This document shows, piece after piece, positions 1 to 13,384 of a stretch of DNA of 64,000 bases (the first letter of the stretch is position 1; every line of letters begins with the position of its first letter). Position numbers and translations under genes: made by a program. Source of the stretch: Motacilla alba alba. Lineage: Eukaryota; Chordata; Aves; Passeriformes; Motacillidae. Below the pieces are notes generated by a model. The model was not told the origin of the DNA. It worked only from the letters and a program-made list of their open reading frames with translations, and ran no database searches. The stretch lies in contig NC_052017.1 of assembly GCF_015832195.1 (NCBI RefSeq), positions 108,660,929-108,724,928 of the forward strand, given 5' to 3'.

Positions 1-604
1 TCCATTCTCAATCAAGTAAGTGTAAAACTACACAGTAAGCAACCATTTTCACTCTTCTGAAGAACTGGTTGAGATTAGAGAGTAGAAAGGCACACGCAGT
101 TAGTGACATATTACAGCACAGAGATCCATTAGTCAGGGTTTGTTTGGCTTTTTTGTTTGCTTTAAAAATATTATTAGAATACCTTCATTTTAAAAAAATG
201 TATTTTTTCTGTATAAACCAAAAACTAATGGCTATTTCTAAGAAATATTCACTGGATTGTCCTACTACAACATCCTTTACATGGTTCACTTTTTAGATTT
301 GGGAGTACAGGCAGCATCTCTCTTTCATGCCTCAAAAAACAGGCAGTCATCAGGCTTCTCTGCAACACAAGTCTGTCTTTCCACTCAGCTAGACTAGGAA
401 TTGAAGTGGAGATGACTCATGTTCAGGTAAGCACTGCTGGAGAAGGTCTCCATGTGAGAAGGTCTCCAAAACAGCTACTTTTCTTCTCCCTGTGTAACAA
501 GAAAGCCTCCTCCTCTCACTTGCACCTTCCCATAGAATGCAAACTTCTCAGATGCCGAAGAACCAAGAATCCGAACTAGTCTTAGCTGAAGGCACCACTT
601 TTCC

Positions 605-719
605 ATCCAGGCTGGATGGGCTTTGAGCAACCTGGTCTAGTGGAAGGTGTCCCTGCCCATGCCAGGAGGCTTGGAACTGGATGAACTTTAAACTCCCTTC
701 CAAGCCAAACTATTCTGTG
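605..719 (+). mobile_element. CR1 LINE 3'-end fragment
   Basis: The segment follows the 3' end of avian CR1: GGCTGGATGGG, then the TCTAGTGGAAGGTGTCCCTG block, GGAACTGGATGA and CCTTCCAAGCCAAACTATTCTGTG. Only about 115 bp of the 3' UTR is present, the usual 5' truncation. It is diverged and lies in intron 2, opposite to GAREM1. Confidence 0.85.
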
Positions 720-797
720 CATAAAAAACAATGTGGTGCTCACAGAGGACTAGACTGGGTGCTTTCAACACTGCTAGTAATAACAATGCCTAGTCAT

Positions 798-817
798 GAG
801 AAGAGAAGAGAAGAGAA
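798..817. repeat. (GAGAA)4 repeat
   Basis: Four perfect GAGAA units in intron 2. Confidence 0.85.
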
Positions 818-1557
818 AGTCTAAAATCTCACCCTGTAGAGATAAGAGGCTGAGAACATTTTCTGGTCTACATCAAACTGTTTTGCCCTCCTACTACAGT
901 ACTCAAATCCTCCATTTATTCTTCCCTCCAAGGACTCCATGTGTCTCATCCCTCCCATGCAGTGCAAAAATAGCTGTTCCTCCCTAAGAGCCATGTGCCC
1001 AAAAGTCTGCCTGCCTTTTCCAAATGTATCTTGTGAAATTCCAGCTGGTCTAACAAAAATATTATGCCTCTCTATATAACTTGTTGTCACAGAGACAACA
1101 TACCTACAAACACTACAGCTACTGACCCTCTCTGCCTGCATATTCCCTTCCTTCCTCCTCACTTCTACCAGAGAAAGAAAAAGGACATTCCAGGGTATCC
1201 AGGTTTTAGAACTTTAGCTAAGATTTAAAATCAGAGATTAGACAGCTACCCAAAAAGCTGTCAGTTATTTGATTTACGAGGAAAAGCCAGAAACTGGTCA
1301 GACTGCTTGCCAAAGCTCTCTGATACCTCAAATATCAGCTGGCGTTTTGGCACTAGCAAGATGTAGGATCCATAGAAATGTGGGACTGGAAAGTCCCTAC
1401 GGCAATTAAGTCCAGGTTTCTGATCGATCACAGACCATCACAGTAATAGCTCTGTAGTTCACCAAAATTGCCAGTATAATCAGCTACCACTGATTGTCTC
1501 ATTATGGACACACAGGGATTTTGCACTGGCCTTGCTGCAAGTAGCAAAGGAGGGCTA

Positions 1558-1983
1558 TGCTGGAGCAAGTTCAGAGGAGGCCACAAAAGTGATCAGAGGG
1601 CTGGAGCACAGGCTCAGAGAGTTGGGGTAGTTTAGTCTGAAGAAAAAAGATTATGGGCAGACCTTAGAGCAGCCTTCCACTACCTGAAGGGGGTCTGCAA
1701 GAGAGCTGGAGAGGGATTTTTTACCAGGGCATGCGTGGTGACAGATAAGGGAGAATGGCTTTAAAGTGAAAGAGAGAAGGGAGAAGGCTTAGATTAGATT
1801 TTAGGAAGAAATTCGTTCCTGTGAGGGTGGTGAGATGCTGGGACAGATGACCCAGAGAATCTCTGAAAGTGTGGAAGGCTAGGCTGGATGGGGCTCCGGT
1901 CTAGTGGAAAATGTCCCTGCCCACCCATGGCAGCAGGGTTGAAACTAGAGGATCTTCAATGTCCCCTCCAGAATTCTATGATG
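1558..1983 (+). mobile_element. CR1 LINE fragment, about 425 bp of the 3' end
   Basis: A longer 5'-truncated CR1. Recognisable blocks in order are the GAGCAAGTTCAGAGGAGGCC segment, GATCAGAGGGCTGGAGCAC, AGCAGCCTTCCACTACCTGAAGG, GGTGAGATGCTGGGACAG, GGCTGGATGGGGCT, TCTAGTGGAAAATGTCCCTG and a terminal CAGAATTCTATGATG. It covers the last part of the reverse transcriptase ORF and the 3' UTR. Stops and indels make it inactive. Confidence 0.9.
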
Positions 1984-4307
1984 TAGCTCTCCAACAGTCT
2001 CAGCAAAAAAGTGGCTCATGTTTGTGCACCCAGATTATAAAAGTGTAGGCCTCCATCTTCTCCCAAGCAATCCATTCACATCCCAGAGAAGACAGCACAC
2101 TCCCTGCGGAGCCAGGCTGGCTTCTCAAGCCCCTGTAGTGCCCTTTGGAAGAGGTGGTTGGCAGCTGTAGCTCCAAGTAGGGTCTCTACCACTGCTACCA
2201 CGCAAGAGTCACTCCAGTAAGATTTTAATCCTGAATTCCCACCCCATCTACAACTAGGCCAAGTACTAGTAATCTGTCACCATTTTTAAGTCTCAGACCT
2301 ATACCTAGGGCTGAGTTTCTGCTCTGATCACAAAAGGTCACCCATCAAAAGCTAGTTTTCCTGTTAATAAACACTATGAGGAGTATTCCTGTTTTGGCTC
2401 ACCTGTGAAGGATTTACAGCCTCTGAATGTGAACTGATGCAACACATAGAAGTCATGAGTTTCTAGTTTCAATTCAGATAAGAGGACAAGCAGAGACTTT
2501 AAGCTTGAATTGGAAGCTTTCATCAGTCTACTTATTCACCCATGCAAAATTGTCAGGCAGTTTTTTCATTTGCTGCAGGACAGCCATAATTACCCATAAA
2601 CCTTAAGTCCTTATATAGATTTTAATTAAATGTGTTTACAAACTGCCTTATAAGATTACAGACAACATCTGAATCTCCAGGAAAGCCCTTAGGAAGCATT
2701 TAGTAAAGTAAGAGAGTTCACAAACAAAAACACACCTGGAAAAAGCCAGATAACCCAATGTTTTGGCAGGTCCCCAATAATTCTTTTACTGGTAGCAATC
2801 AACATCCACTACGGACTCTGATTTGTCATCTACTACTTTTAAAATAATGGGGCAAATCCATTGGCCCCAAATACCATCTTAATCAAAAACTTCAGGTTTC
2901 CAGGAAAACTGTGCTAGGAAATCTACTCTTCTCCATTCTTGTCACTACTGAAAGTTTATGCTTCAGAGTAATGATGTGAACAAAATCAAGCACTTGGTAG
3001 CTATAGTTATTCTTGATTACTCCAGAGGTAATATGCAAATTAATTCAATTTAATGAGGTACGGTGTCATCACAATCAGCTAGGCATAACTGAGTCAATAT
3101 GCAATCAAGAGTCCTCATAAACAGAAGTTTCATCATCCAAGTTAGACCAGCTTGTCCTTTGATTGATGTAAGCACATATCAGCCTGCAAAGGAAATACAG
3201 TTTTTATATATAAAATAACCTCCAGAGCAGCAAGCCCTGCACATCCTGCTCATCCACTAGGGAAGAATTAGACCAGCAGAGAACTGACAACAATGAACAT
3301 GTTTAGTAACCAAAGCTCTCTCGGTTCTGTCCTCCTACTCTGTTGCGCTTCCTGTTCCTACCATCACATGAAGGACATCATCATTCAGTATTGCCAGGCT
3401 TGCTCCATCACTGTTTCCACTCTGTTTTCATTCAGGGTGGAATTTTACTTCGATACACCACTCAAATAAAAATAAACCCACAGTGGACACCTTTGCAGAG
3501 GATTTCCAGGTCTGTGCAGCACCATGCAGCTAATACCTACAGAAGCAGAACATGGTAAGAAGCACCACACATTTGTCTTTTACTTGGCTTGACAAATAGT
3601 CGATGATCATCACATTACTTAAAAGACAAGGTATTTTTTTTCAGGTATGTTTAATCAGTGAGGCATGACCTTTAATTTCTGCTTTGCATTTGATTTTCTA
3701 CCACTTGCCTCATATTTTCCTGCAGAGGCTTAGAGAAGTTATGTTAAGAGTACACACAGTTCATACACAAGAGACTTTGGAGGAAACAGGAAGACTTCCA
3801 AGTTTGTTACCCCTGCAGTACTGGCTTTTAATGTTTTATTGACTACACAATGCAATTGTGAAAAGCAAGGAGGTTTTCTGTTGTTGCTGTTATTCAGCTC
3901 ATACCAGTCATAGAAATATCAAAAATATCACAGAAATATCTTTACAGAAAAAAGAAAATAATTCAAATGGGTCAAAGACATAACAATAATAAAAAAAAAG
4001 CCCTGAACAACTTCAACAGCAGGTAAGTGGTCCAACCTCTTCAGTGAGGTTACAATTACTATCTCCAACTACACAAGCCCACATGAATTTGCTGTACTAA
4101 ATCAGCTTCCAGGGTAGTCCTGGTTTTTAACTTTCAACTGTTAGGTAAAAGCTGGAAGCAAGGAGAAGCATGGTGTCACCATCACTCTGCCAGGTCACCA
4201 ATGACCAGTTAGTAGGTGGTCCCACAGAGCATATAACCTAAAGGCCTTCTGCTGGAACCAAACACCTCTAGGAACCAGCTAACTTGGCAAGATTTCTGAA
4301 GAGAAGC

Positions 4308-4323
4308 AATGAATGAATGAATG
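4308..4323. repeat. (AATG)4 repeat
   Basis: Four perfect AATG units, short and unremarkable. Confidence 0.85.
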
Positions 4324-6258
4324 AACTCTAAGAGGCTCAGTTCCACATAAGCATAATTAATGGATCCAACTATGAAGCATAAGACTGACATTATCTTGGA
4401 AAAACTCCAGGGGTCACAGGCACGATACAGGAAAGGAAGCTACAGAAGGAGCTACTGTATTTGCTTAATAAATCTATTGCACAGAGTGCTGTCAGTGGAT
4501 TTTGTTCCAAGGAACTACACAAACAAAACAGTCTTTACAGAGAGAAGAGAGGGAAGGGGTGGGAAAGTGGCAAGGAGCCTCAATCTCATGATCTCTAACA
4601 ATGCTGAACAGCTGAAACAGTCACGGACAATGTCTGTGGAACTCATGAATTTTCTGAATTATTGTGACAAATCTCAATTTCACAACCTGAAGGAGAAAAT
4701 AACCACTTCTTTAAGAAACCAAGAAATGTCACAGTTTGTCATTTAAATACAAGGTTGCATTTCAACAGACAACTTTTCTTGTTGAGCCATTTGCATTCCT
4801 TGAAATATTTTTTATAATTTTCCAAGATGGGAGTCATTCCCATGTTGTCTACAATTGCTTTTCTAGTAAAATAAATGGGTCAAATTGTATACAATCTGCT
4901 TTCCTATAAGACCAGTGGAGAACTCTAAATATACACTGAAGTCTGATTTGTCACATTACCTTCTCAAACCACTTTAGTTTAGTTAATAGGCTTTATTTGT
5001 GCTGTTTTTGCATGGAAGCATAAATTTTAAGAATAAAAAAAAGATATTTGTAGCAGAACTTCTCCTAAATTTAAGAACGCATACACTGCAAGTGTAAGGA
5101 TGCCTTAGAATTACACAAAAATAATGTTTTTTCATTCAGATATAGGAGTATGAAAAAGGCCAAAGGATAATCAATTCTTCTTATATCCTTCAGCTACACT
5201 GCTTTTCAATTAAATGTAATTAATATACCCCAAAATGTGTTACTTTCATATCAGACTGTCTGGACAGTAATCACAGAAAGAGAGCATTAGTAAGATATTT
5301 ATGTAGGGCACTACTGACTCTTTCCAAGTTTTCCTGAGGAGACATTTTAGACAGGACTCTCAGATGACTCAGTAGATGGCAAAATTCCCTGTACTGCCAA
5401 TTATTAATTAAAGCTTATTCTAGAGAATTAAGCTCATATACAAGTGTCTCTTGTAACTCAGAAACTCCTTGCAACTAGGCCTTGGCACATGATTCTGGAG
5501 CTCATTATCTTCTAAACAGGATTAATTGTTTTTCAGAAGTATTTTTTTCTTTCTTTCACTTACTGCTGTTATGGAAGCTTGGTATTACTACCCCATTATT
5601 TTGTTTGCAACAAGAACTTGGCCTTCGGAAGAACATCATGCAACTCTGAATTGCTAACAGGCACTAAAAAAGGTGGCAGAAGTAATTAGTTATCACAGTT
5701 TCAAATAGATAGACAGACAGGTGCGTGTATATTTGGATATGTATGAGCATATGAGTACATATATGAAGACAACAGATATATACATATAAATTTTAAAACA
5801 TGGACCCCTATTAAACCCCTGCAAAAAACAAAAACCAAAATCCCACTTCATAAACCCTCAATCTTGCACCTTCCTTCCCCCTGCTTTCCCTTTCCCACAT
5901 CTACCACGACACACTTCAAGCATCTGTCGATGTCGGAATAGATGTCAGAATAGCACACCCCTCTCACCCTTCAACACATAACCCTGACACACTTCACTGC
6001 AGAAACCTAGTGAAACAGGCTCCAAATATTTTACTCTGCAGCTGGTCTTTAAGCCCTAATAACCAAGGGAGGTTGAAGTCACTCTCTAATCTCCTAATGT
6101 GTAAGAATCAACAGAGCTCCCCTTTGAGCAGCCAGCCTACGCCGGAGCACAGAACAGATTGTGTCAAGTGACAGCTGCTTTCTGGCAGAACACGCAGGCT
6201 CCCTACCAAGAAAGGGAGGCAGGAAGCATCATTCAGTTGAGGAAGAGGTTGCCAGATT

Positions 6259-6280
6259 AAAAAAAAAAAAAAAAAAAAAA
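6259..6280 (+). repeat. A22 tract followed by A9
   Basis: Twenty-two A, then TCAC, then nine A (6285-6293), in intron 2. No associated element was recognised. Confidence 0.95.
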
Positions 6281-7387
6281 TCACAAAAAAAAAGTCCTAC
6301 AGCCATTTGCAGAAGATCCATGCAGCTCTAATGAGTTGCCTGCATATACCCTGAATATATATACTCTGTTTCCATCGTCTCTTCGCCTCTCCCCTGTTAA
6401 ATTGCGTTTAGCAGGAAGAAAGTTTCCCACCACAAGTTGCCTATGTATCTGAATGGTGCTGCAGGTTTTACGGCCGCTCTACAGAGAGAAATAATAAAGG
6501 ACTGTGTCAAGCTCTTTAACTGGTAAAACCAAGTTTGAAGTTGAACATGTCCTACAGATACTCACTTTTCTTCAGAAAAGAATTAGGTGTACGAAAATGA
6601 GCTGTAGTCTGGTGATTGATCATGGGTATTACTGCGTGCACATACACAGGTATGTGCACACACGTGGAACACCTCTCATACAAACACCTGGAAACACTTG
6701 CTATGTGTCAGCATGCAAGAACAAGACATGGAATAAAAAATGGTTTCATGGCTCCATGTTCTGACCAGCTTCTGCAAGTATTATCTTAATTTTGAAGTAT
6801 CCACTAAATACAGCTTAAGACCAGTCACAGCTTAGTTCAAGTAAGAAGTTCCTGAAGTTACAGTAGCATTTTTTCTGGATGCCTACAATGTTCTGCAGCA
6901 CAAAGATTTTTTTTTTTTTTAATGCTACATCTTTAAAAACAAGTTGTTAGAAGTACACATTTGTACTTCTGGATGTATTACCTTCCAAGAGGGTAAAAAA
7001 ATTCAGCCCAAGCACCTTTTCCACCTCTGTTAAAGAAATATAAACAAAAAAAAACCTCCTCCAGAAAATCTTGGCAACAAAGCAGCAATTGTTTTTTAGA
7101 GGACTATTTAGATATTAGGGCTACAACACTTGGCAAATTTGCGTTCATATCCTTTAGCTGTATGATTTAAGCCCTTGTCAGCTTGATTTCAGTCCTGCTT
7201 AAAACCTTTGTCAGTATATTAGACATACAGCAGGCTAACAACTAACTGCTTTGTTAAATCCGCATTTATGTGTAAGCAGTCAACATACAGATCATATGAA
7301 GGGATTTTTACCAGTTAGTTTCAGCAGGATGAAGGACTAGAAAAGGCTATGGAATTAAGCATTTTCAGAGGAAATGCACTGTACAGA

Positions 7388-7525
7388 TTCACAGATCACA
7401 GGATATTCTGAGTTGAAAGAGACCCACAAGGATCATCAAGGCCAACTCTTAAGGGAAGAGCCCATATAGGAAAATCCATAACTTTAGTGTTATTAACATC
7501 ATGAGCTAACTGAACTAGGCTGGTT
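7388..7525 (-). mobile_element. TguSINE1-like SINE (tRNA-Ile head, CR1 tail)
   Basis: Read on the minus strand, the segment starts with a degraded tRNA-Ile(AAU)-like head: TAGCTCA, then the anticodon-loop part GTTAATAACAC, then a T-arm region ending near TATGGGCTC. It continues through TTAAGAGTTGG and the tail GATGATCCTTGTGGGTC, TTTCAACTCAGAATATCCTGTGA. That tail matches CR1 3' ends of the type seen in this window at 31845-32060. A tRNA-Ile head on a CR1 tail is the architecture of TguSINE1 from passerines. The copy is old, with an internal deletion in the D-arm region. Confidence 0.75.
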
Positions 7526-10500
7526 GGTCCTTTGAAAGGTCATATAAATCAGACTCAAGAAAGTTCTAATAGTACATGGTCAGTGAAGGATGTTAAACTG
7601 CAGACTGCAATCTTTCAAGAACTCAAAAATGGCAAATGGGTGTAACGTAAATACACCAGACATTAACAGTTCAGTTTGTGGATGAAAGAGAAGTCCCAGC
7701 CCCTAAGAATAAACATACCTACAAACTGATCTGATAATAGGAAGAGTTTTGCAACACGAGATAATACTAATAAAACAGGAAAGATGGTTACAAAATCTGT
7801 TCTTGCAAGAGTCCTGATTACGTCACGAATTTAAGAGATTATAAATTATTGTCTTTACTACTTCCTCTAGTGCTTTACATTCTGTTTACCAAACAGAAAT
7901 AGCATGCAAGGAACTCATATAGCAGGTGTTCCACTTTGCTGTGCTGCAGCAGTGTCCCACTTGGCCACCACAGGCCACACACCAGCAGTGGGGCACCTCT
8001 GCAGAGCCGATGGAGAACAACTGCAGGGATGAGGCACAGCTGGGGCATGTGAACAGATGCAGAATCCAGTGCTAGGTAACCAAAAGCTGCTGCTGCTGCT
8101 TCTGAGATGTCAGTGGTTGGGCAGACATTTTCCACTGGAATTACATGATGCTCTTCTAGTTTTGCATCTGTGTTCACAAATACATTCCAACTCAGTGCCA
8201 AATTGCAACTGTTCTCACAAATATTCCTTTCTATCCAGAGATCAAGTACTTTTAAAGCTGGTCTCTGGTCAGGATCAGGCTAGTTCAGTTACTATTCTTA
8301 ATTCTGGGTCTCTATTACACAAGCCCACACAAATACTTCAGCCCAGAGCCAGGAATTCCCCTTCATTTTCCATCACCTCAGCCTGTAGCATCTGGTAAAT
8401 AAAAATACAGAGTCTCTCATCTAAAAGGAGCAGTTTATCTAGACGTGGGTTACGACACTTTCTTGCTGTGTCCAGCCTGTGGAACTTCAGCCCCATCTGC
8501 CTTCCTGTTTCACCTGGGAAGTTCTCCTTTTCTCCTGGCTGGGCCTAAATGTCGAGATGCCTCCAGAACAAGACTTTGCACGGCACATTCATAGCCAAGA
8601 ATGCAGCTCAGCTGACAAAGAACCACGGGAGTAGCCCCACTGCCTTGTCCTTACAAGACTACAACAATAAGTAGCCTCTTACTGGAAAGTTTACAGAACT
8701 TAAAAATCACAGAAAACCTACTGCCACCATTCTGGACCTGAGAAGGATTTATTCTAACACAAAGCATCCTTTAAGACAATATACTAGTAACTTTTAGGAA
8801 ATTAATAATGGCTTTTGTCAAACAATATGTTGGTCTTGTTAACTGCACCATTAAATAGGGGAATGTTTAGGGATTTTTTAAATGGCCCAAAATCTACTCT
8901 CAACAGTTAACAGCTATTCAAAAATATCATTACAAATTTCTCATAGGCAAGTACAGAATAAAGGTATTTTTTCCACTACTGCTTTTCACAGATCTCAAGA
9001 TCATAAAGCTTTTACTCGAAACTTAAATGCTAAGGTATTGGACTTGCAGGACAGTGGTGCTTAACAGATGAACATGTATCACTGAACGACTGCAAAACAA
9101 GAGGGAGAGAACAGTCTAAAAGTGACTTTGCTATATTTAGGAGTAGCACAATCAATACAATACAAACATCAACTCCACAAATATAACTTGGGTTAGTCGC
9201 CAATGCCTGGAGCCAGTACATTTGCAGACAAAGAAAAAAGTAAATAATTAAATAAATTAACAGTTAAATCAGTCTGATAACATAAGGGAAAAGATTCCAA
9301 AAAAAAGAACTTGCCAGGCACATAAGACATTTTTTTGTTTTGGGGAATTTCTTTCTTTTGTGTGGGGGAATTTACCAAATCTTTACATGAGTTTAGCAAT
9401 CTCTTAGCTATTATTCTCACGGTTACTTTGATTTTGCATTAGTTACTGTGAGACTGTTAAGCAGCCAAAAACACTGAGGTGATACCACGCATAGGCACAA
9501 AATAACAGGAAAGAAATAAAATAGTGGCAATCTAACAGCCTCTACTGACAAAATAACTGACTGTGCAGCTCAGAGGGAAATGTTGCATTATAATCTGGAT
9601 GCAATCAAATCTCTGGTAGGTTTGTAAATCATTGCTAAGAATAATCTGTCTGGTTGTTTACACTGTTTAGAAGAATACTGGTGTCAACACCCAAAGTTTG
9701 ATTTCCACGTTGGCCTGAATTCTTTCTTCTGTAACTGTTCACAGACAAAATTTTGTCATCTCTATTAGTCAGACCTTCTGGAATAGTCAAACACGGAAGT
9801 TAATAGGTCTCCACAAATCATGAGTGATAACTCCCATGCAGAAAAGGAAGAAAGAAAACATCTATTACTGGACTGAAAGACATCCATGGAAACAGTTCTG
9901 TGGGGTTTTACGTTTACCAAGTTACTGACTTCTGCACAGTACACACTCCACTTACACTGAAAATGTACATGAAAACAAGGAGATTTGACTACGACAGTTT
10001 GGATGTGTAGGGTTTTTTTTTTGTTCTTGTTCTTTTTCTAACTAAAAAGTGATCATACAGTATTAACATCTACCGGCTAGTTTTAATGTTTGCAATTTTA
10101 TCCACTGGAAGGAAAGAGAGAAGAAACAACAGTTGAAGGCATCTGTTTCCAAATGTTCGACTGGATATGGTTCAAAGAGTCTGCAGTTCAACTCTTCAAG
10201 AGGTGCTCCCATTAAATAATACAAATCCTTTGTATATGATCTTGCACCTGCTCTTTTCAGTGGAAACCACATTTATAATGTTCACCCCTTAGTGTTTCTG
10301 AGATACAGCAGCCAAGAGCAAGGAACCTAAAGGGTGCTCCCAAAATGCAACACACATAAATTCATTGCTGTGGGTGGCTGGGAGTGACTAATTCTTTGCA
10401 TTTAAAATTAGTAATTGTACTTACATGCTCTGAGTTTGTAAGGACACATTTTTTGTTGCTATTACAACCAAACTAAATTTAATGTGGAATCACATTTTTC

Positions 10501-13330
10501 TTGTTGCTGCCATTACATATGAACTACATTTCATATAAAATCAGTTAAACAAATAAATGCACCTCCTATCCGCATTATCTCTATTCATCTCTGGGCATGA
10601 AACTGATATTGCTATAATTTATTTCTGTATATAGATGGATGTTCTTTTATAGCCACTGGATTAAGCTTCAATGTTTAAGGCAAAAGGCTTTTGAACCTTA
10701 GCTGTCCCTGGATAAGATTTGGAAACCTTGCCATCTGTAGCGTTCACCTCCTCTCACTGAGGTGAGCCCATAGATCCAGGGCACTGTGTTCATATAACCA
10801 AAATCTTCCCACATTGCTTCCCTTATATTTCTCACTTTTTGAACCACAGTAGTATGAGCAGAACACTAGAGACAGAATACAAGTCTTTCCAAATATTCAG
10901 AAATAGGCTCTTCTCATGAGCCCTTATTAGTAATCCAGCTCTGCTCCCATTGAAATTACTGGGACTTTTACCACTGCCTTGAAAAAAGAGAAAGATAAAA
11001 AAAAATTAAAAAAAAAAATCAATGGCTCAAGCTAAGGAAAGGTTACATACATCCACAAAAGTTTTCCTGAAAGGCCAGTGAAGAGTTTTATATAATCCTT
11101 CCCTGATGCTGTTTGCTTTTTCACTTACTCCAAACATTACCCAAAAGTTCTGACATCACCCACGTGACATAGCCACCTCCCTTCTTATGGCAGAGAAAGA
11201 AGAATTTTTCCTCCAGTGAGGAATTACCAAGGGAAACAACTTGCTGAGCATTTCAAATAAAGACAATTCTTGTTGACGAACTACCTGGCAAGGGTTACTA
11301 AGCCCTAGAACAACAAAACCAATCACTCAAGATAAATTTTGGAGTTATAGCATTTGTTAATTTTAAGCAAAATTAACTAGTGAAACTCATCTGGCCTAAG
11401 AAGCCATGATATGACATGCTGTAGCATGCAACAACATGGACCCTAAATGTAAAAAGACATCATAGAAAGTTATTTTTAAATCTGTTTCAGAGAAACTCTC
11501 TGAGGACATAGGTAAGAGGGTGTCTGTATTCATTTTAATGGTTCCTCACATGTAAGAACAAACTTTTAAAACAGTTTTGTTTATTTGTTTAGTACAGAGA
11601 ATTCCTGCAAGGGAGACTAATATTTATAACAGTGCTAGTCAAAGTATTCAGTCTCTGTTCCCAAGATCATCCCTCCAACTGAGGAAAGCAAGAAACAAAA
11701 AGCCCCATTTGCCAAAACCAGCCCAAATTGTTTCTATTGTTGATTTCTTTTGAAGTCAATGATACTGAAGCCTTGGGCAAATGCTTACCAACCAGGTCCC
11801 CATTTTAGTTTTCCAAATAGCTATCCAAACAAGGTTTTGAGCTTTATAAACAACTAAGCCTTTACAAAGAGAGTATTTTTTTAAACTGATCCAACTAAAT
11901 TATGAACAAGATCAAGTATTACTCAAGTGCTGCCTTTCAAAACACAACAGCTGAAACTTTTGATTCAGATTTGGAAGAGCAGGGCTTGCTGGTGCTCAAG
12001 GGGAGGCCCCAGGCACTAATGCTTATTTTCTCCTCCACTTCATTTTATAAATGCATCTAAGCATCACTGTGACTGGACCAGCAAGTAAGGAAAACAATCA
12101 ATACCCATCCTCACCACACACAATGCAAACACTAGAAATATGCACATAAATCACACATATGGCTCCTATGACAAAGGCCCTTCAAAGTGAGAGTCTCTGT
12201 TTACATGCAGTACAGCTCCTACTTATCAGAGCAGCTTATGAGCACAACAGGCATTTCAAGCTGAAAATGTTCTTACCCTGAAAAGGCAGACATCTATTAA
12301 GCAAGGCAGTAGATAATTCTGCTAGTGATTTGGGCAGAGCAATCCCCTCAGAAGCATTCATATATAGTATCTTTGTTTTCAAAACTTGGGGAAGAGAAAT
12401 TTATTTTTCATAGCCCTTAAACACTTACTAAGTTTCTAATTCTAGGACTTAACCTTCCTTCCCCACTCCTTTAAGAGCTTTTTCTAAAATGGAAAGTGTG
12501 GACCTCAAACTTCTTTTGCAGAAAAATTTCTAATGGAAACACCAGCTTCCTTGCACACCCACTCAGATGTATACAAGTTGTGGCAACATGTCATAGAGGA
12601 ATTTCACAGCACCACATACTTCTTTCACCATCTCCCTCAAGCACATCAGTTAACACTATCCTGTGCTCTTAAAATTTGTGACATTAGACACCTGAAACTA
12701 AATGAAATACTGAAATATATTAAAGTACTGTAGTATTGTTGAAAACTGCACATGAAAGAATTCTTCTAGCTATTTTTGGGAACCAGAGACAAAGTGCTAA
12801 AACCTGATTTTGATTTGCCTTAAATTTTCTTTACCCTTTTTCAGATGAATTTAAGACAATGGAAATAAGCTAGATACCTTATGAGCTTACTCCCAGGTAG
12901 GAAACTGTCAACTACTTACTGTACAGTCAGCAGGACCTACCAGCTCCTCACTGATCCTGTTTAATTCACCATGCTATAGGAGTGTACATACCCTTTACAA
13001 TGGAAAACCTAGATAAAAAAATGAAATCCCCCATGAGCATCCCAACAGCAAAGAACACAGTTTAGGTTAGCCATATTGGTAAAATTAGGTAGGCAATTTT
13101 GCTACATTGCTTTTTTAGTTATTTGCCTATAAGAGCATACCTTCCTTAAAATATATTTACATTTCCCCCCCCAAACACTAACGCCAGACTCACACTGAAT
13201 GATTTTTACTGCTTACAGACAGAGAAGAAGTATCTGGGAGTCGTCTGCCTTCAGGTATGCAGATAGTTTGGAAATCAAATCAAAGTAAGATCTGCTATAA
13301 TGGTGTGCATATCTACCTATCTATATCTAT

Positions 13331-13334
<4 letters not shown>

Positions 13335-13380
<46 letters not shown>
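13335..13380. repeat. (AG)23 microsatellite
   Basis: Uninterrupted AG dinucleotide repeat of 46 bp in intron 2. On the GAREM1 sense strand it is a (CU)23 polypyrimidine tract, a possible site for PTB-like proteins, but it is far from any splice site seen here. Confidence 0.98.

Positions 13381-13384
<4 letters not shown>

Larger units (their letters stand above)
1984..7387. other. Non-coding intron 2 stretch
   Basis: AT-rich unique sequence with the short AATG and poly-A repeats listed separately and a TA-rich patch near 5700-5800. A 128-codon plus-strand frame at 4360-4746 has no recognisable domain. No gene, tRNA or transposon was recognised. Confidence 0.6.

Noticed and set aside
1355..1420. 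Possible ancient CR1 3' end (AAATGTGGGACTGGAAAG)
   Set aside because: The match to the reptile-type CR1 pattern is short and fades after about 40 bp, too weak to call.
4360..4746. 128-codon plus-strand frame
   Set aside because: Runs against the host gene inside an intron and shows no known motif; likely chance.
7388..7525. Functional tRNA-Ile gene
   Set aside because: The tRNA-like part is degraded, with a deletion in the D-arm region, and is fused to a CR1 tail, so it is a SINE remnant.
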